Shown: piece by piece, positions 24,073 through 32,591 of the stretch
Numbering within the stretch: position 1 is the stretch's first letter
Layout: every line of letters starts with the position of its first letter
Source: Ruminococcaceae bacterium UBA1730
GTDB lineage: Bacteria > Bacillota > Clostridia > Oscillospirales > Acutalibacteraceae
Length of the DNA: 59,881 bases
Direction: 5' to 3'
Assembly: GCA_002315935.1 (NCBI GenBank)
Contig: DCII01000012.1
Location: 1-59,881 of the forward strand
Position numbers and translations under genes: made by a program
Notes under the pieces: model-generated
What the model was told of the DNA's origin: nothing
The model's input: only the letters and a program-made list of their open reading frames with translations
Database searches by the model: none

Positions 24073-25926
24073 TTGAAAAATCAAAGCAAACAGACCATGC
24101 TCAACGGAGCGGCGATTCTTGTTGCTTCAACAGTTATCGTCAAGCTCATCGGTGCACTTTATAAGATACCAATGACCGATATGCTCGGCACAGTCGGCAG
24201 AGGTTATTTCAATTCGGCATACGAAGTTTATACTCCGATATTTTCAATCGCCATGTCCGGCGTTTCGGTTGCCGTTCTGAGAATGGTTGCCGAAGCGGTT
24301 GCAAAGGGTAATTACCGTGAAGCAAGGCTTACCTACCGTGTTTCAAAGAGAGTTTTCTTCATTATCGGCATTATCGGCACGCTGTTTATGTTTATCATAA
24401 CCTATCCGTATGCTAAATACATCGCCGACCTGAGAAACATTCCGGCTCTTCTATGCATTGCCCCGTCAATTTTCTTCTGCTACTATATGTCCTCTTACAG
24501 AGGCTATTATGAGGGTCTTCGCAACATGATGCCAACAGGCATTTCGCAGGTTTTTGAAGCTCTCGGCAAGCTTGTTTTCGGTCTTATTCTTGTTAAGGTT
24601 ATTCAGAATATGGGTCTTTCGCAATTTGCTTCGGGTATGGCGGCAAGCGGCAACACAACCGCTGTTGTGTTCGGAACGGTTGTTTCAAACGAGGTTGAAG
24701 CAAACAGTGCAATAGTTCCGTGGACTGCCGCAGGTGCAGTTTTCGGCGTTACTCTCGGCTCGGTTGCAAGCTATATTTTCCTTGTCATTTATCACAAAAT
24801 CAAGGGTGACGGCTTCACAAAGGAGCAGGTTGCTTCTTCTCCTATGCCGCCGCAGGGCAATGCTATTGCAAAGAGCATGATAATGATTGCCATTCCCATG
24901 ATTATCAGTGCACTCGTTCTCAACATCACGAATCTTATCGACACCGCAACAATTCAGGCAAGGCTCAAGGTTGCCATCAGCTCAGATGCAGGCTTCGATT
25001 ATGTTACCAATATGTTCAAAAACGCCTTCACTCTCGCATCGCAGAAGGGCAGACTGAATCTTGACGATAAAGCGGAGGTTGTTAAATATCTCTGGGGTTC
25101 TTACGGCATGGCTCTTGACTTCAAGGGACTTGTGCCGATGATAACGGTTCAGCTCGGATTAAGTGCTCTTCCTGCTCTCACAACTGCATGGACAGTTAAG
25201 AACAGAGCGGAAATCAAATCAACGATTGAAACCGTTCTTCGCATCGCAATGCTTATCGCATTCCCCGCCGGCATAGGCATGGCAGTTATGGCAACGCCGA
25301 TTCTGACCATCATTTACGGCAGAGGTGCAAGCTCGGATTCAATTTCGGTTGTTGCTCCGATTCTCGCAACCTACGGCTTTGCAACCTTCATTATGGGCGT
25401 TTCAACTCCGATAACTAATATGCTTCAGGCAATCGGAAGAACTGATATTCCCGCAAAAACAGTCTGCATAGGTGCAGTTGTTAAAATCATCTGCAACTTC
25501 ATTTTCGTAGGCAATTACCGTTTCAACATTTACGGTGCACTTATCGGAACGGTTCTTTTCTATGTTGTTATAGTCGGAATAAACTTCTTCCAGCTTGTCA
25601 GACTTACAAGGGTTAAGATTGATTGGAAATCAATTTTCTTAAAGCCGTTTATCTGTGCCTCGTTCTGCGGACTTTCGGCATTCGCAATGAACACCGTGCT
25701 GACAAAGATTATTCCTGCCGGCAATGTCAAATCAATTCTCAACGGCACAACAATATCCGCAATTGTTGCAATCGGATTTGCAGGCATTGTTTATCTTGTT
25801 GCACTTCTGTTCCTGAGAAGCTTCAACAGGGATGACCTCGAAACGCTTCCCAAGGGAACAAAGATAGTCAAAATCCTTGATAAGTATCATCTTATTGAAG
25901 GAAAGAAAGGAAACGCAGATGATTGA
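24073..25926 (+). CDS. SpoVB/MurJ-like polysaccharide flippase (MOP superfamily)
   Basis: 617 residues from the TTG at 24073, with GGGAGAG eight bases before it. Starting at 23971 would place the start on the -35 of the promoter. About 14 membrane helices; the opening M-L-N-G-A-A-I-L-V-A-S-T, then K-L-I-G-A-L-Y-K-I-P and the G-x-G-x-F-N-x-A-Y-x-V-Y-T stretch mark the SpoVB/PST branch that flips lipid-linked cell-wall precursors. In Bacillus the family includes SpoVB (cortex) and Amj/MurJ-type lipid II flippases. The next gene is a FemX-type enzyme that modifies lipid II, overlapping by eight bases, so the pair probably acts on peptidoglycan precursor. Confidence 0.88.
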   Translation: MKNQSKQTMLNGAAILVASTVIVKLIGALYKIPMTDMLGTVGRGYFNSAYEVYTPIFSIAMSGVSVAVLRMVAEAVAKGNYREARLTYRVSKRVFFIIGIIGTLFMFIITYPYAKYIADLRNIPALLCIAPSIFFCYYMSSYRGYYEGLRNMMPTGISQVFEALGKLVFGLILVKVIQNMGLSQFASGMAASGNTTAVVFGTVVSNEVEANSAIVPWTAAGAVFGVTLGSVASYIFLVIYHKIKGDGFTKEQVASSPMPPQGNAIAKSMIMIAIPMIISALVLNITNLIDTATIQARLKVAISSDAGFDYVTNMFKNAFTLASQKGRLNLDDKAEVVKYLWGSYGMALDFKGLVPMITVQLGLSALPALTTAWTVKNRAEIKSTIETVLRIAMLIAFPAGIGMAVMATPILTIIYGRGASSDSISVVAPILATYGFATFIMGVSTPITNMLQAIGRTDIPAKTVCIGAVVKIICNFIFVGNYRFNIYGALIGTVLFYVVIVGINFFQLVRLTRVKIDWKSIFLKPFICASFCGLSAFAMNTVLTKIIPAGNVKSILNGTTISAIVAIGFAGIVYLVALLFLRSFNRDDLETLPKGTKIVKILDKYHLIEGKKGNADD

Positions 25927-26929
25927 ATTTGTTGACATAAATCATGCTCAGGAAATAAATGAATTCGTCAGAAATCATCCGAAATGCCATTTTGAGCAGA
26001 CTTCATCCTGGGGACTTGTTAAGAATTACGATAACTGGACGGGCATTATCTGCCGTGATGAAAGCAAAAAAATAAAAGGCGTTATGTGCCTTCTTCATTC
26101 AAAGATTAACCATACAAAATATTACCGACTTTACGCTCCGAGAGGTCCCATATTTGACGAGAACGATTCGGAAACATTCACGGAGCTTATCAATGCGGCA
26201 AAGAAAATTGCAGATGAAACAAACGCAATTGTTCTTAAAATTGACCCGATGATTTATGAAACAAACAAGGATTTTCTTGCTCTGACAAAGAAAATGGGAT
26301 TCACGGTCAACACCGCAACCGATTTTTCGCTTTCAAATCCGAGAGTTTCGTATGTGACGGATATAAGAGGTCTTTCGCAGGAAGAGCTTATGAGCAAATA
26401 TCACAGAACTCTCAGAACTCATATCAGAGGTTCGGAAAGAAAGGGTGTCACCCTTCGCATGGGCACGGTTGAAGACCTGCCGAGATTTCATGAAATGATG
26501 AGCCAGACGGGCGGCAAAAACGGCTTCAAGCCTCACAGTCTGAAATATTATGAAAACTACATCACAAAGCTTGAGGGTGCAGGCTTCTATATTGCAGAGG
26601 AAAACGGCGAAACCGTTGCCGCAACGATGACCGCTGAGCTTGGCAACAGAATGTGGTATATGTACGGCTGCTCCGACCAGAAAAGACTTCAGAATCATCC
26701 GAATGAATTTCTTCAATGGAAAATGCAGTGCCACGCAATTGAGATGGGCTATGATTGGTTTGACCTGCGTGGCGTTGAGGGCTTCCCCGAGGAGAGCAAC
26801 CCGAAATACGGTCTCCACAGATATAAGCAGAGCCTCGGAGCGGAATTTCAGGTCTACTGCGGCGAATTTTACCTTGTTTTTAAGCCACTCATATATAAGT
26901 CGGTCAACCTGCTTCATAAATTTCTGTAA
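25919..26929 (+). CDS. FemX/FemAB-family peptidoglycan bridge aminoacyltransferase
   Basis: 336 residues from the ATG at 25919 with GAAAGGA upstream; the frame extends back to 25877 without a site. Two GNAT-like halves are visible: an N-terminal one with F-E-Q-T-S-S-W-G and Y-Y-R-L-Y-A-P-R-G-P, and a C-terminal one with Y-G-C-S-D, L-Q-W-K-M and F-D-L-R-G-V-E-G, the latter typical of FemX-type proteins. The helical arm seen in FemA appears short or absent. Enzymes of this family add the first bridge residue to lipid II from an aminoacyl-tRNA. The added amino acid cannot be told. Coupled to the flippase gene. Confidence 0.85.
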   Translation: MIEFVDINHAQEINEFVRNHPKCHFEQTSSWGLVKNYDNWTGIICRDESKKIKGVMCLLHSKINHTKYYRLYAPRGPIFDENDSETFTELINAAKKIADETNAIVLKIDPMIYETNKDFLALTKKMGFTVNTATDFSLSNPRVSYVTDIRGLSQEELMSKYHRTLRTHIRGSERKGVTLRMGTVEDLPRFHEMMSQTGGKNGFKPHSLKYYENYITKLEGAGFYIAEENGETVAATMTAELGNRMWYMYGCSDQKRLQNHPNEFLQWKMQCHAIEMGYDWFDLRGVEGFPEESNPKYGLHRYKQSLGAEFQVYCGEFYLVFKPLIYKSVNLLHKFL

Positions 26930-26968
26930 AAAAACCGTGTTCCGGATAAATCCGAATATTACCAAAAG

Positions 26969-26994
26969 GCAGCAGTCTCTCCGGACTGCTGCCT
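26969..26994 (-). terminator. Terminator of the gene at 27002
   Basis: GGCAGCAGTC (26969-26978) pairs with GACTGCTGCC (26985-26994); on the minus strand a TTTT run follows. It may also stop the forward femX transcript. Confidence 0.75.
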
Positions 26995-27001
26995 GAATTT
27001 A

Positions 27002-27814
27002 TCAGAAATCAAAAGTGAAAAACTTTTTGAGAAGTGCAAAGAACTTTCTGAAGACTTCTTTGACTTTATTCCATATTTTCTGAGCAAGATTTGAGTTGCT
27101 TTCTCCCATTTGATAATAGGGTGATTGAATACCGCCGAAAACAATCAGATTCTCGCTGTCAAATTCAAGAGTACGATTGGATTCGTTATAATAATCAACA
27201 ACTTCATCGGGGAGAGTGAATTCAACAGTCATCGTGTTGCCTTCGGTCTTTATGTCAAGAGAAGTGGCTTCAGATTTTGATCCGTAAAATGTGCCGGTGT
27301 GATATTTTTCTTCTTTGTCGTAATATGCTCCGAGGGGTGCATAGTATTCGCTTCCGTCATCTTTGTAAAACCCGTAATGAACAGAGTAGTGTACACTGTC
27401 AACAGTTTCATCATGGCCATCGCTGTCCTCACCGCAGGAGCTTGACACATGGAGTACAAGGCTGTTTTTGCCATAATCTCTTCCGGCGGATGTGTCATAA
27501 TCACTAAATTTGACAATAAAAATATTAAGTCCGTCCGCTTCTCCCCACAATTCGCTTTCATATGCGGACTTGGTTCCGTTGCAATGAATCGTATTGCCGT
27601 CAATATAAGGGCTTGTGATAACGATTTTTATATCGTTTCCTTTAGCTGAAACAGTGTAGGTTGATTCTTTTTCGGATTCATCATTAATGGTGTAGCTGGC
27701 GGTGGTGTAGCCGTTTTCGTCGGTAATCGCTTCTCCGGCAGAGGCTGTTATTGAAAACAGCGCAATCGGCATAACCATTAAAACGCAGAGCATAATTGAT
27801 AAAATCTTTTTCAT
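27002..27814 (-). CDS. Secreted protein of unknown function
   Basis: 270 residues from the ATG at 27814 (GAGGAG four bases upstream); the frame from 27841 has no ribosome site. A signal peptide runs to about residue 24 (K-K-I-L-S-I-M-L core, ending A-S-A). The mature part is rich in Tyr, Asp and Ser and looks like beta-sandwich repeats (Y-T-V-S-A-K-G-N-D-I-K-I-V-I, then N-T-M-T-V-E-F-T-L-P). The tail is Lys/Phe-rich (K-V-F-R-K-F-F-A-L-L-K-K-F-F). No family was recognised. It is monocistronic with a strong promoter, so it may be abundant. Confidence 0.75.
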   Translation of the reverse strand: MKKILSIMLCVLMVMPIALFSITASAGEAITDENGYTTASYTINDESEKESTYTVSAKGNDIKIVITSPYIDGNTIHCNGTKSAYESELWGEADGLNIFIVKFSDYDTSAGRDYGKNSLVLHVSSSCGEDSDGHDETVDSVHYSVHYGFYKDDGSEYYAPLGAYYDKEEKYHTGTFYGSKSEATSLDIKTEGNTMTVEFTLPDEVVDYYNESNRTLEFDSENLIVFGGIQSPYYQMGESNSNLAQKIWNKVKEVFRKFFALLKKFFTFDF

Positions 27815-27851
27815 TGAACTCCTCTTTTCCGTGTAAAGCACATTTTTTATT

Positions 27852-27881
27852 ATAATATTACAAAAATGGATAATTTGTCAA
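27852..27881 (-). promoter_or_regulatory. Promoter of the secreted protein gene at 27002
   Basis: Minus strand TTGACA (27876-27881), 18-base spacer, TATTAT (27852-27857). It starts right behind the serS terminator. Confidence 0.7.
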
Positions 27882-27885
27882 GTAA

Positions 27886-27917
27886 AAAAGCAGCAATCTT
27901 ATTCAGACTGCTGCTTT
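27886..27917 (-). terminator. Terminator of the serS operon
   Basis: AAAGCAGCA pairs with TGCTGCTTT, plus an inner TCT/AGA stem; on the minus strand a run of six T follows. Confidence 0.8.
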
Positions 27918-27935
27918 AAATGTAATAAATGCAAA

Positions 27936-29222
27936 TTATTTAACAGGAACAAGCTTTTCCTTGCCACCCATATAAGGACGGAGAACAACGGGAATGTTTA
28001 CGCTGCCGTCTTCGTTGAGATTATTCTCAAGGAAAGCAATAAGCATTCTCGGGGGAGCAACAACTGTGTTATTGAGGGTGTGAGCAAAATATTTGCCGTC
28101 CTTGCCGTTGACTCTGATTTTAAGTCTGCGTGCCTGTGCATCGCCGAGATTTGAGCAGGAACCGACTTCGAAATATTTCTTCTGTCTGGGTGACCATGCT
28201 TCAACGTCAAATGATTTGACCTTGAGGTCAGCGAGGTCGCCTGAGCAGCATTCAAGAGTTCTGACGGGAATATCCATTGAGCGGAAGAGGTCAACCGTAT
28301 TCTGCCAGAGCTTATTGAACCACATCATGCTGTCCTCGGGCTTGCAGACAACAATCATTTCCTGCTTCTCGAACTGATGAATTCTGTAAACACCTCTCTC
28401 TTCAATGCCGTGAGCACCCTTTTCCTTGCGGAAGCAGGGTGAATAGCTTGTGAGAGTGTGGGGAAGAGTGTCTTCTTCAACGATAGTATCAATGTATTTA
28501 CCAATCATGGAATGCTCGCTTGTGCCGATAAGATAAAGGTCTTCGCCTTCAATCTTATACATCATGGCGTCCATTTCTGCAAAGCTCATAACGCCTGTAA
28601 CAACGTTGCTTCTGATCATAAAGGGAGGAACGCAGTATGTGAATCCTCTCTCAATCATAAAGTCTCTTGCATAGGAGATGCAGGCTGAATGAAGTCTTGC
28701 GATGTCACCGCAGAGATAGTAGAAGCCATTGCCTGCAACGCTTCTTGCAGCATCAAGGTCGATGCCGTTGAAGCGTTCCATAATTTCGGTATGATAAGGA
28801 ATTTCAAAATCGGGAACAACTGGTTCGCCGTATTTTGTAACCTCAACATTTTCGCTGTCATCCTTACCGATGGGAACGGAGGGGTCGATTATGTTAGGGA
28901 TAACCATCATAATCTTCTGAATCTTTTCAGAGAATTCAGCTTCAAGAGCTTCACATTCGGCAAGTCTTTCGGAGAATTCGGTTACCTTTGTTTTTGCCGC
29001 CATAGCTTCATCCTTTTTGCCCTGAGCCATGAGAGCACCGATTTCCTTTGAAACCTTGTTGCGGTTTGCACGAAGATTATCGGCTTCGGCTTTGTTTGCT
29101 CTTGACTTTGCATCAAGCTCAATAACCTCGTCAACAAGAGGAAGCTTGCTGTCCTGGAATTTCTTTTTGATATTTTCTTTTACTGCATCGGGATTTTCTC
29201 TCAAAAATTTAATGTCTATCAT
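27936..29222 (-). CDS. serS: Seryl-tRNA synthetase
   Basis: 428 residues, full length. The N-terminal coiled-coil arm (about 30-105, rich in Lys/Glu/Ala) clamps the long arm of tRNA-Ser. The class II core follows, with motif 2 S-P-C-F-R-K-E-K-G-A-H-G-I-E and motif 3 near P-R-M-L-I-A-F-L-E. It charges serine on tRNA-Ser and on tRNA-Sec where present. GGAGC lies upstream of the ATG. It follows mrp by 23 bases in an operon with an acyltransferase-like membrane protein. No T-box was seen in the short leader. Confidence 0.96.
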   Translation of the reverse strand: MIDIKFLRENPDAVKENIKKKFQDSKLPLVDEVIELDAKSRANKAEADNLRANRNKVSKEIGALMAQGKKDEAMAAKTKVTEFSERLAECEALEAEFSEKIQKIMMVIPNIIDPSVPIGKDDSENVEVTKYGEPVVPDFEIPYHTEIMERFNGIDLDAARSVAGNGFYYLCGDIARLHSACISYARDFMIERGFTYCVPPFMIRSNVVTGVMSFAEMDAMMYKIEGEDLYLIGTSEHSMIGKYIDTIVEEDTLPHTLTSYSPCFRKEKGAHGIEERGVYRIHQFEKQEMIVVCKPEDSMMWFNKLWQNTVDLFRSMDIPVRTLECCSGDLADLKVKSFDVEAWSPRQKKYFEVGSCSNLGDAQARRLKIRVNGKDGKYFAHTLNNTVVAPPRMLIAFLENNLNEDGSVNIPVVLRPYMGGKEKLVPVK

Positions 29223-29245
29223 ATTTTTCAGCTCCTATGCCTGAT

Positions 29246-30076
29246 TTATTTCATTTTTGCAATTTCTTCAACTGCATCTTTAACATATTCATCATCGCAG
29301 AGTTCGATTGCACCCTTGTCAACAAGAGAAGCGTTTTTGGGGTCCATCGGAATTCTTGCGAGAACGGGAACACCAAGCTCTGCGGCAACGGCATCAATTT
29401 TGCTTTCGCCGAAGATGTTGATTTTCTTTCCGCAGTCGGGACAGACTGCATAGCTCATGTTTTCAACAATTCCGAGAATGGGAATGTTCATAAGCTTCGC
29501 CATGTTATATGCCTTTTTAACTATCATTGTAACAAGGTCCTGCGGAGTTGTGACGATAACAATTCCGTCAACGGGAAGATTCTGGAATACCGTCAGCGAA
29601 ACATCGCCCGTTCCGGGAGGCATATCAACAAACATATAGTCAACATCGCCCCATGCAACATCCTTCCAGAACTGCTGGATAACGCCCGAAATAACGGGAC
29701 CTCTCCAGACTACGGGTGAATCCTCAGTTTCAAGAAGAAGATTGACCGACATAATCTTAATGCCTGTTTTGCTTTCGGCAGGCAGAAGACCCGATTCGTC
29801 AGCCTTTGCCTTTTCGGTTATGCCGAATGACTTGGGAATTGACGGACCTGTTACATCGGCATCAAGCACGGCACAGGAATTGCCTCTTGCCTGCATTGCA
29901 CTTGCAAGCATTGAGGTGACGAGAGATTTGCCGACTCCGCCTTTGCCGCTGACAACGCCGATAACTTTTTTAACATTGCTGAAAGGACCGCAGGGAATTC
30001 TTAAATCCTGTGGTTTTTCTTTTGAAGCACAATTGCTTGAACATGATGCGCAATTGCCGTTGCATGATTCGCTCAT
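29246..30076 (-). CDS. mrp: Mrp/NBP35-type P-loop ATPase, Fe-S cluster carrier
   Basis: 276 residues. The first 30 hold five Cys (C5, C9, C12, C16, C29), a ferredoxin-like N-terminal cluster site as in NBP35. A deviant Walker A G-K-G-G-V-G-K-S (44-51) and D-A-D-V-T-G-P-S mark the Mrp/MinD family, and C-P-D-C near residue 217 is the C-terminal CxxC that bridges a cluster between two subunits. It should assemble and deliver [4Fe-4S] clusters in the cytoplasm. Fits beside genes for sulfur mobilisation, although these are 10 kb away. Second gene of the operon ending with serS. Confidence 0.93.
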   Translation of the reverse strand: MSESCNGNCASCSSNCASKEKPQDLRIPCGPFSNVKKVIGVVSGKGGVGKSLVTSMLASAMQARGNSCAVLDADVTGPSIPKSFGITEKAKADESGLLPAESKTGIKIMSVNLLLETEDSPVVWRGPVISGVIQQFWKDVAWGDVDYMFVDMPPGTGDVSLTVFQNLPVDGIVIVTTPQDLVTMIVKKAYNMAKLMNIPILGIVENMSYAVCPDCGKKINIFGESKIDAVAAELGVPVLARIPMDPKNASLVDKGAIELCDDEYVKDAVEEIAKMK

Positions 30077-30088
30077 TTTATCTGTCTC

Positions 30089-30862
30089 CTATCTGAGAAT
30101 TATATCTATCAAGTATGCTACGCCGAAGATAACCGGCATATGTGCTATATAAATGATAAGGGCTTTTCTTCCGAGGAACGAGAAGAACCCGCATCTTTTT
30201 TTGTAGGTCCATTCCGGGAATCCGAAGGCAGAAAAATATCTGCCGATAAAAACACCTGCAAAGAAAATAAAGATGTTCGGAAAAATCGGAAAATAGTCTC
30301 CCGAAAAGAAGGTCGGCGAATAAATCCCCAAAGGCATAAGCCAGTTGGTTGTGTAAAGAACATCGGGAATATTGAAATAGAGAAGCTCTCCGAAGCTCAG
30401 CCTTCCCTGCTCAATTCCGCTTGTGAACGGATAAAGAACTGCACAGATGATTATGCCGATATATGGATTGAAATTTCTGATTTTTTTCTGAATAAGCGAA
30501 TAAATCAGAATCGCAACCGAAAGAAAATGCAGAATTCCGAATTTTATCTGAAGACCGTCCATTCCGAGTGCCGGCATGATGACTACTGTAACAAGAGTCA
30601 TTCCGAGAGCAATTCCGAGAAGAAGCAAGCCTCTTTTCAGATTGCTTCTTGAAAGGCTACATGAAATTCCGCAGATTGCAATGAAAAGGCCTGCAAACAT
30701 CGGCTCAACCGGCATGAAGAATTCAAAAAGGTCATTTGCAATTTTAATATCGAAGAAATCGCCGATAATAAAAAATGCGTGATAGAAAACCATGCAGAAA
30801 ACTGCAAATCCCCGAAGCTCGTCAAGAAAATGTATTCTGTTGGACTTTTTCAGTTTATCCAT
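30089..30862 (-). CDS. DUF1624-like (heparan-alpha-glucosaminide acetyltransferase-type) membrane protein
   Basis: 257 residues with about seven hydrophobic segments. The N-terminal R-I-H-F-L-D-E-L-R-G-F-A-V-F-C-M-V-F-Y-H pattern is the hallmark of DUF1624/YeiB-like acyltransferase membrane proteins, where the His is thought to be functional. It may acetylate a sugar at the membrane; the substrate is unknown. GGAG precedes the ATG. It is the promoter-proximal gene of the operon with mrp and serS (spacing 12 and 23 bases), a combination without an obvious functional link. Confidence 0.75.
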   Translation of the reverse strand: MDKLKKSNRIHFLDELRGFAVFCMVFYHAFFIIGDFFDIKIANDLFEFFMPVEPMFAGLFIAICGISCSLSRSNLKRGLLLLGIALGMTLVTVVIMPALGMDGLQIKFGILHFLSVAILIYSLIQKKIRNFNPYIGIIICAVLYPFTSGIEQGRLSFGELLYFNIPDVLYTTNWLMPLGIYSPTFFSGDYFPIFPNIFIFFAGVFIGRYFSAFGFPEWTYKKRCGFFSFLGRKALIIYIAHMPVIFGVAYLIDIILR

Positions 30863-30894
30863 ATGAACTCCGCTTATTTATTATCTAACTGCTT

Positions 30895-30922
30895 ATTTTA
30901 TCATATTATCACAAAATTGCAA
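30895..30922 (-). promoter_or_regulatory. Promoter of the acyltransferase-mrp-serS operon
   Basis: Minus strand TTGCAA (30917-30922), 16-base spacer, TAAAAT (30895-30900). It lies back to back with the gtrA promoter. Confidence 0.5.
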
Positions 30923-30929
30923 GTGTTTG

Positions 30930-30958
30930 TTGACTTTATTGACGGATTGATTTAAAAT
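30930..30958 (+). promoter_or_regulatory. Promoter of gtrA-like gene
   Basis: TTGACT (30930-30935), 17-base spacer, TAAAAT (30953-30958). Confidence 0.7.
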
Positions 30959-30988
30959 ATAAGCAAATAATTTTGAGGGAGAACGAAA

Positions 30989-31534
30989 ATGATTGATAAA
31001 ATCAGAGAGCTTCTTTTTAAGATTTTTAAAAAAGAAAGCTTTATCGGCAAATTGATTGATAAGTTTTTCACCCGTGAAATAGTCACTTATATTATCTTCG
31101 GAGTGCTTACAACGGCGGTTAATCTCGTCACCTTCTACATCACAAAAAGAATATTCGTAAAAATCGGCTGGGACGGTGTTTTCAATGTTCTGCTCGGTTC
31201 GGCAGGCTTTGAAAAGGCACTTGACCTGCTCGGCAAGGGCACGGATTATCTTGATGCAACCGTTATTGCATGGACCGTTGCCGTTATCTTTGCGTTCGTC
31301 ACAAATAAGCTGATAGTTTTTGAATCGAAAAGCTGGAAGCCCGAGGTTGCAGGAAAAGAATTTATCGGCTTTATCGGAGCAAGACTTTTTTCGCTCCTCG
31401 TTGAGCTTCTGTGTATGTTCGTTATGGTAACGCTCATCGGAATGAACGAATTCATCGCAAAAATCATCGTTCAGATTATAGTCGTCATTCTCAATTATGT
31501 GTTCAGCAAACTGTTGATATTCAAAAACAGATAA
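30989..31534 (+). CDS. GtrA family membrane protein
   Basis: 181 residues, slightly longer than the usual 120-150. After a Lys-rich start, R-E-I-V-T-Y-I-I-F-G-V-L-T-T-A-V-N opens the four-helix GtrA domain, which ends N-Y-V-F-S-K-L-L-I-F-K. GtrA proteins are thought to flip or help transfer lipid-linked sugars, often beside a GtrB-type glycosyltransferase. None is adjacent here. The insert between helices 1 and 2 (about residues 60-85) is longer than usual. It has its own promoter and a strong terminator and is probably monocistronic. Confidence 0.88.
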   Translation: MIDKIRELLFKIFKKESFIGKLIDKFFTREIVTYIIFGVLTTAVNLVTFYITKRIFVKIGWDGVFNVLLGSAGFEKALDLLGKGTDYLDATVIAWTVAVIFAFVTNKLIVFESKSWKPEVAGKEFIGFIGARLFSLLVELLCMFVMVTLIGMNEFIAKIIVQIIVVILNYVFSKLLIFKNR

Positions 31535-31580
31535 GAAGAGAACAATAAAGTTCAAGGAATTGCGAAGAAGCAATGAAAAC

Positions 31581-31602
31581 GGGGCTGTCATACGACAGCC
31601 CC
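31581..31602. terminator. Bidirectional terminator
   Basis: GGGGCTGTC (31581-31589) pairs perfectly with GACAGCCCC (31594-31602); T runs lie on both sides. Confidence 0.9.
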
Positions 31603-31619
31603 ATGATTTTTTGCCGGAA

Positions 31620-32513
31620 TTAATATTTGATACCTGTGTATTCGATGTGTGAAACACCTGTTGCAGTTCCGTCACCGATACCGATGTCGATAGCAACCGA
31701 AATGTTATATGTAACGGTAAGGCTTACAAGCTTGCCTGTTGCGGCATCAATCTTTGCAACTGCCTTAGCTTTATTGTAGGATTCCGAAATATCAGCTCCT
31801 GCATATGTTCCGCCGATTGCTGCATAAATAACTTCGCCGGTCTTGTGGTCAAAATAATTCTTGTCTTCTTTACCAACGCAGATACCGCACTTGTCAACGG
31901 GAGCGTTTGTGTATTTGTTTGACTTGCCGCCGTGGCTGTTACCGTCTTTGATGTTGAGAGTAACTATATAGTAGTTGCCGTCCTGAGTGCAGGTTGCACT
32001 CTTGATGTCTGATTCAGCGATTGTGCTCTTGCTCAGATAAGCTCTCTTGGGGTCTGAATCCCACTTGCCCTGAGTAACAGTTTCTGTGTATCTGTTGTCT
32101 GCACCGATACCGACAAACTGCTCAACGAGGCTCTTGAATGCTTTAAGAGCAAGGTCAAGGTCGAAGGATTCGTTGTCAACATAGCGAGCCTTGTTAAAGC
32201 CTGCCTTTGCATCAACAGCTGAATTAACAGCTGAATTGTAAAGAGCAACTATCTCCGCATTGGTTGAGGGAGCAACAACTGCTGCAGCTGTAGCATCTGA
32301 AGCTGCTTCGGAAGCAACTTCTGATGCGGCTTCTGATGAAGCTTCTTCCGAAACTGCTTCTGCTGATGTGACTTCTTCTGAAACGGGTTCTGCTGTAACC
32401 TCTTCTGCTGATGTGCTTTCGGTAGCTGTTGTCTCCGGCTCTGACTTGTCGCCGCAGGCTGCAAAGCTCATAACCATAACGAGAACAAGGAATAATGCTG
32501 CAAATTTTTTCAT
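31620..32513 (-). CDS. Lipoprotein with low-complexity Ala/Ser/Glu linker
   Basis: 297 residues. The signal ends in F-A-A-C, so Cys20 should be lipidated. Residues 25-85 are a Glu/Ala/Ser/Val/Thr-rich linker encoded by near-repeats of GCTTCxGAAG type, a spacer through the wall. The rest, with paired Cys near 170-215, is not recognised; K-A-V-A-K-I-D-A-A-T-G-K-L-V-S-L-T-V-T-Y looks like the strand-turn-strand of a PepSY or FMN-binding-like beta domain, but this is weak. Monocistronic; the upstream promoter is good and AAAGGAG precedes the ATG. Confidence 0.8.
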   Translation of the reverse strand: MKKFAALFLVLVMVMSFAACGDKSEPETTATESTSAEEVTAEPVSEEVTSAEAVSEEASSEAASEVASEAASDATAAAVVAPSTNAEIVALYNSAVNSAVDAKAGFNKARYVDNESFDLDLALKAFKSLVEQFVGIGADNRYTETVTQGKWDSDPKRAYLSKSTIAESDIKSATCTQDGNYYIVTLNIKDGNSHGGKSNKYTNAPVDKCGICVGKEDKNYFDHKTGEVIYAAIGGTYAGADISESYNKAKAVAKIDAATGKLVSLTVTYNISVAIDIGIGDGTATGVSHIEYTGIKY

Positions 32514-32553
32514 TGGATTTTTCTCCTTTCATAATTGCGGTGGGTTTGTTGAT

Positions 32554-32582
32554 ATTTTACTATATATTTTAAAAAATTTCAA
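32554..32582 (-). promoter_or_regulatory. Promoter of the lipoprotein gene
   Basis: Minus strand TTGAAA (32577-32582), 17-base spacer, TAAAAT (32554-32559). Confidence 0.65.
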
Positions 32583-32591
32583 GTAAAATTA

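Noticed and set aside
26333..26965. 210-residue minus-strand frame
   Set aside because: Antisense to the FemX-like gene, whose motifs are unambiguous.
30893..31696. 267-residue minus-strand frame across gtrA
   Set aside because: It is antisense to a well-supported gtrA gene and its terminator, is rich in Asn/Cys/Phe with no domain, and has no ribosome site.
32260..32470. Near-repeats of GAAGC/CTTC type that might be a repeat array
   Set aside because: They encode the Ala/Ser/Glu linker of the lipoprotein; spacing is irregular and there are no spacers as in CRISPR.
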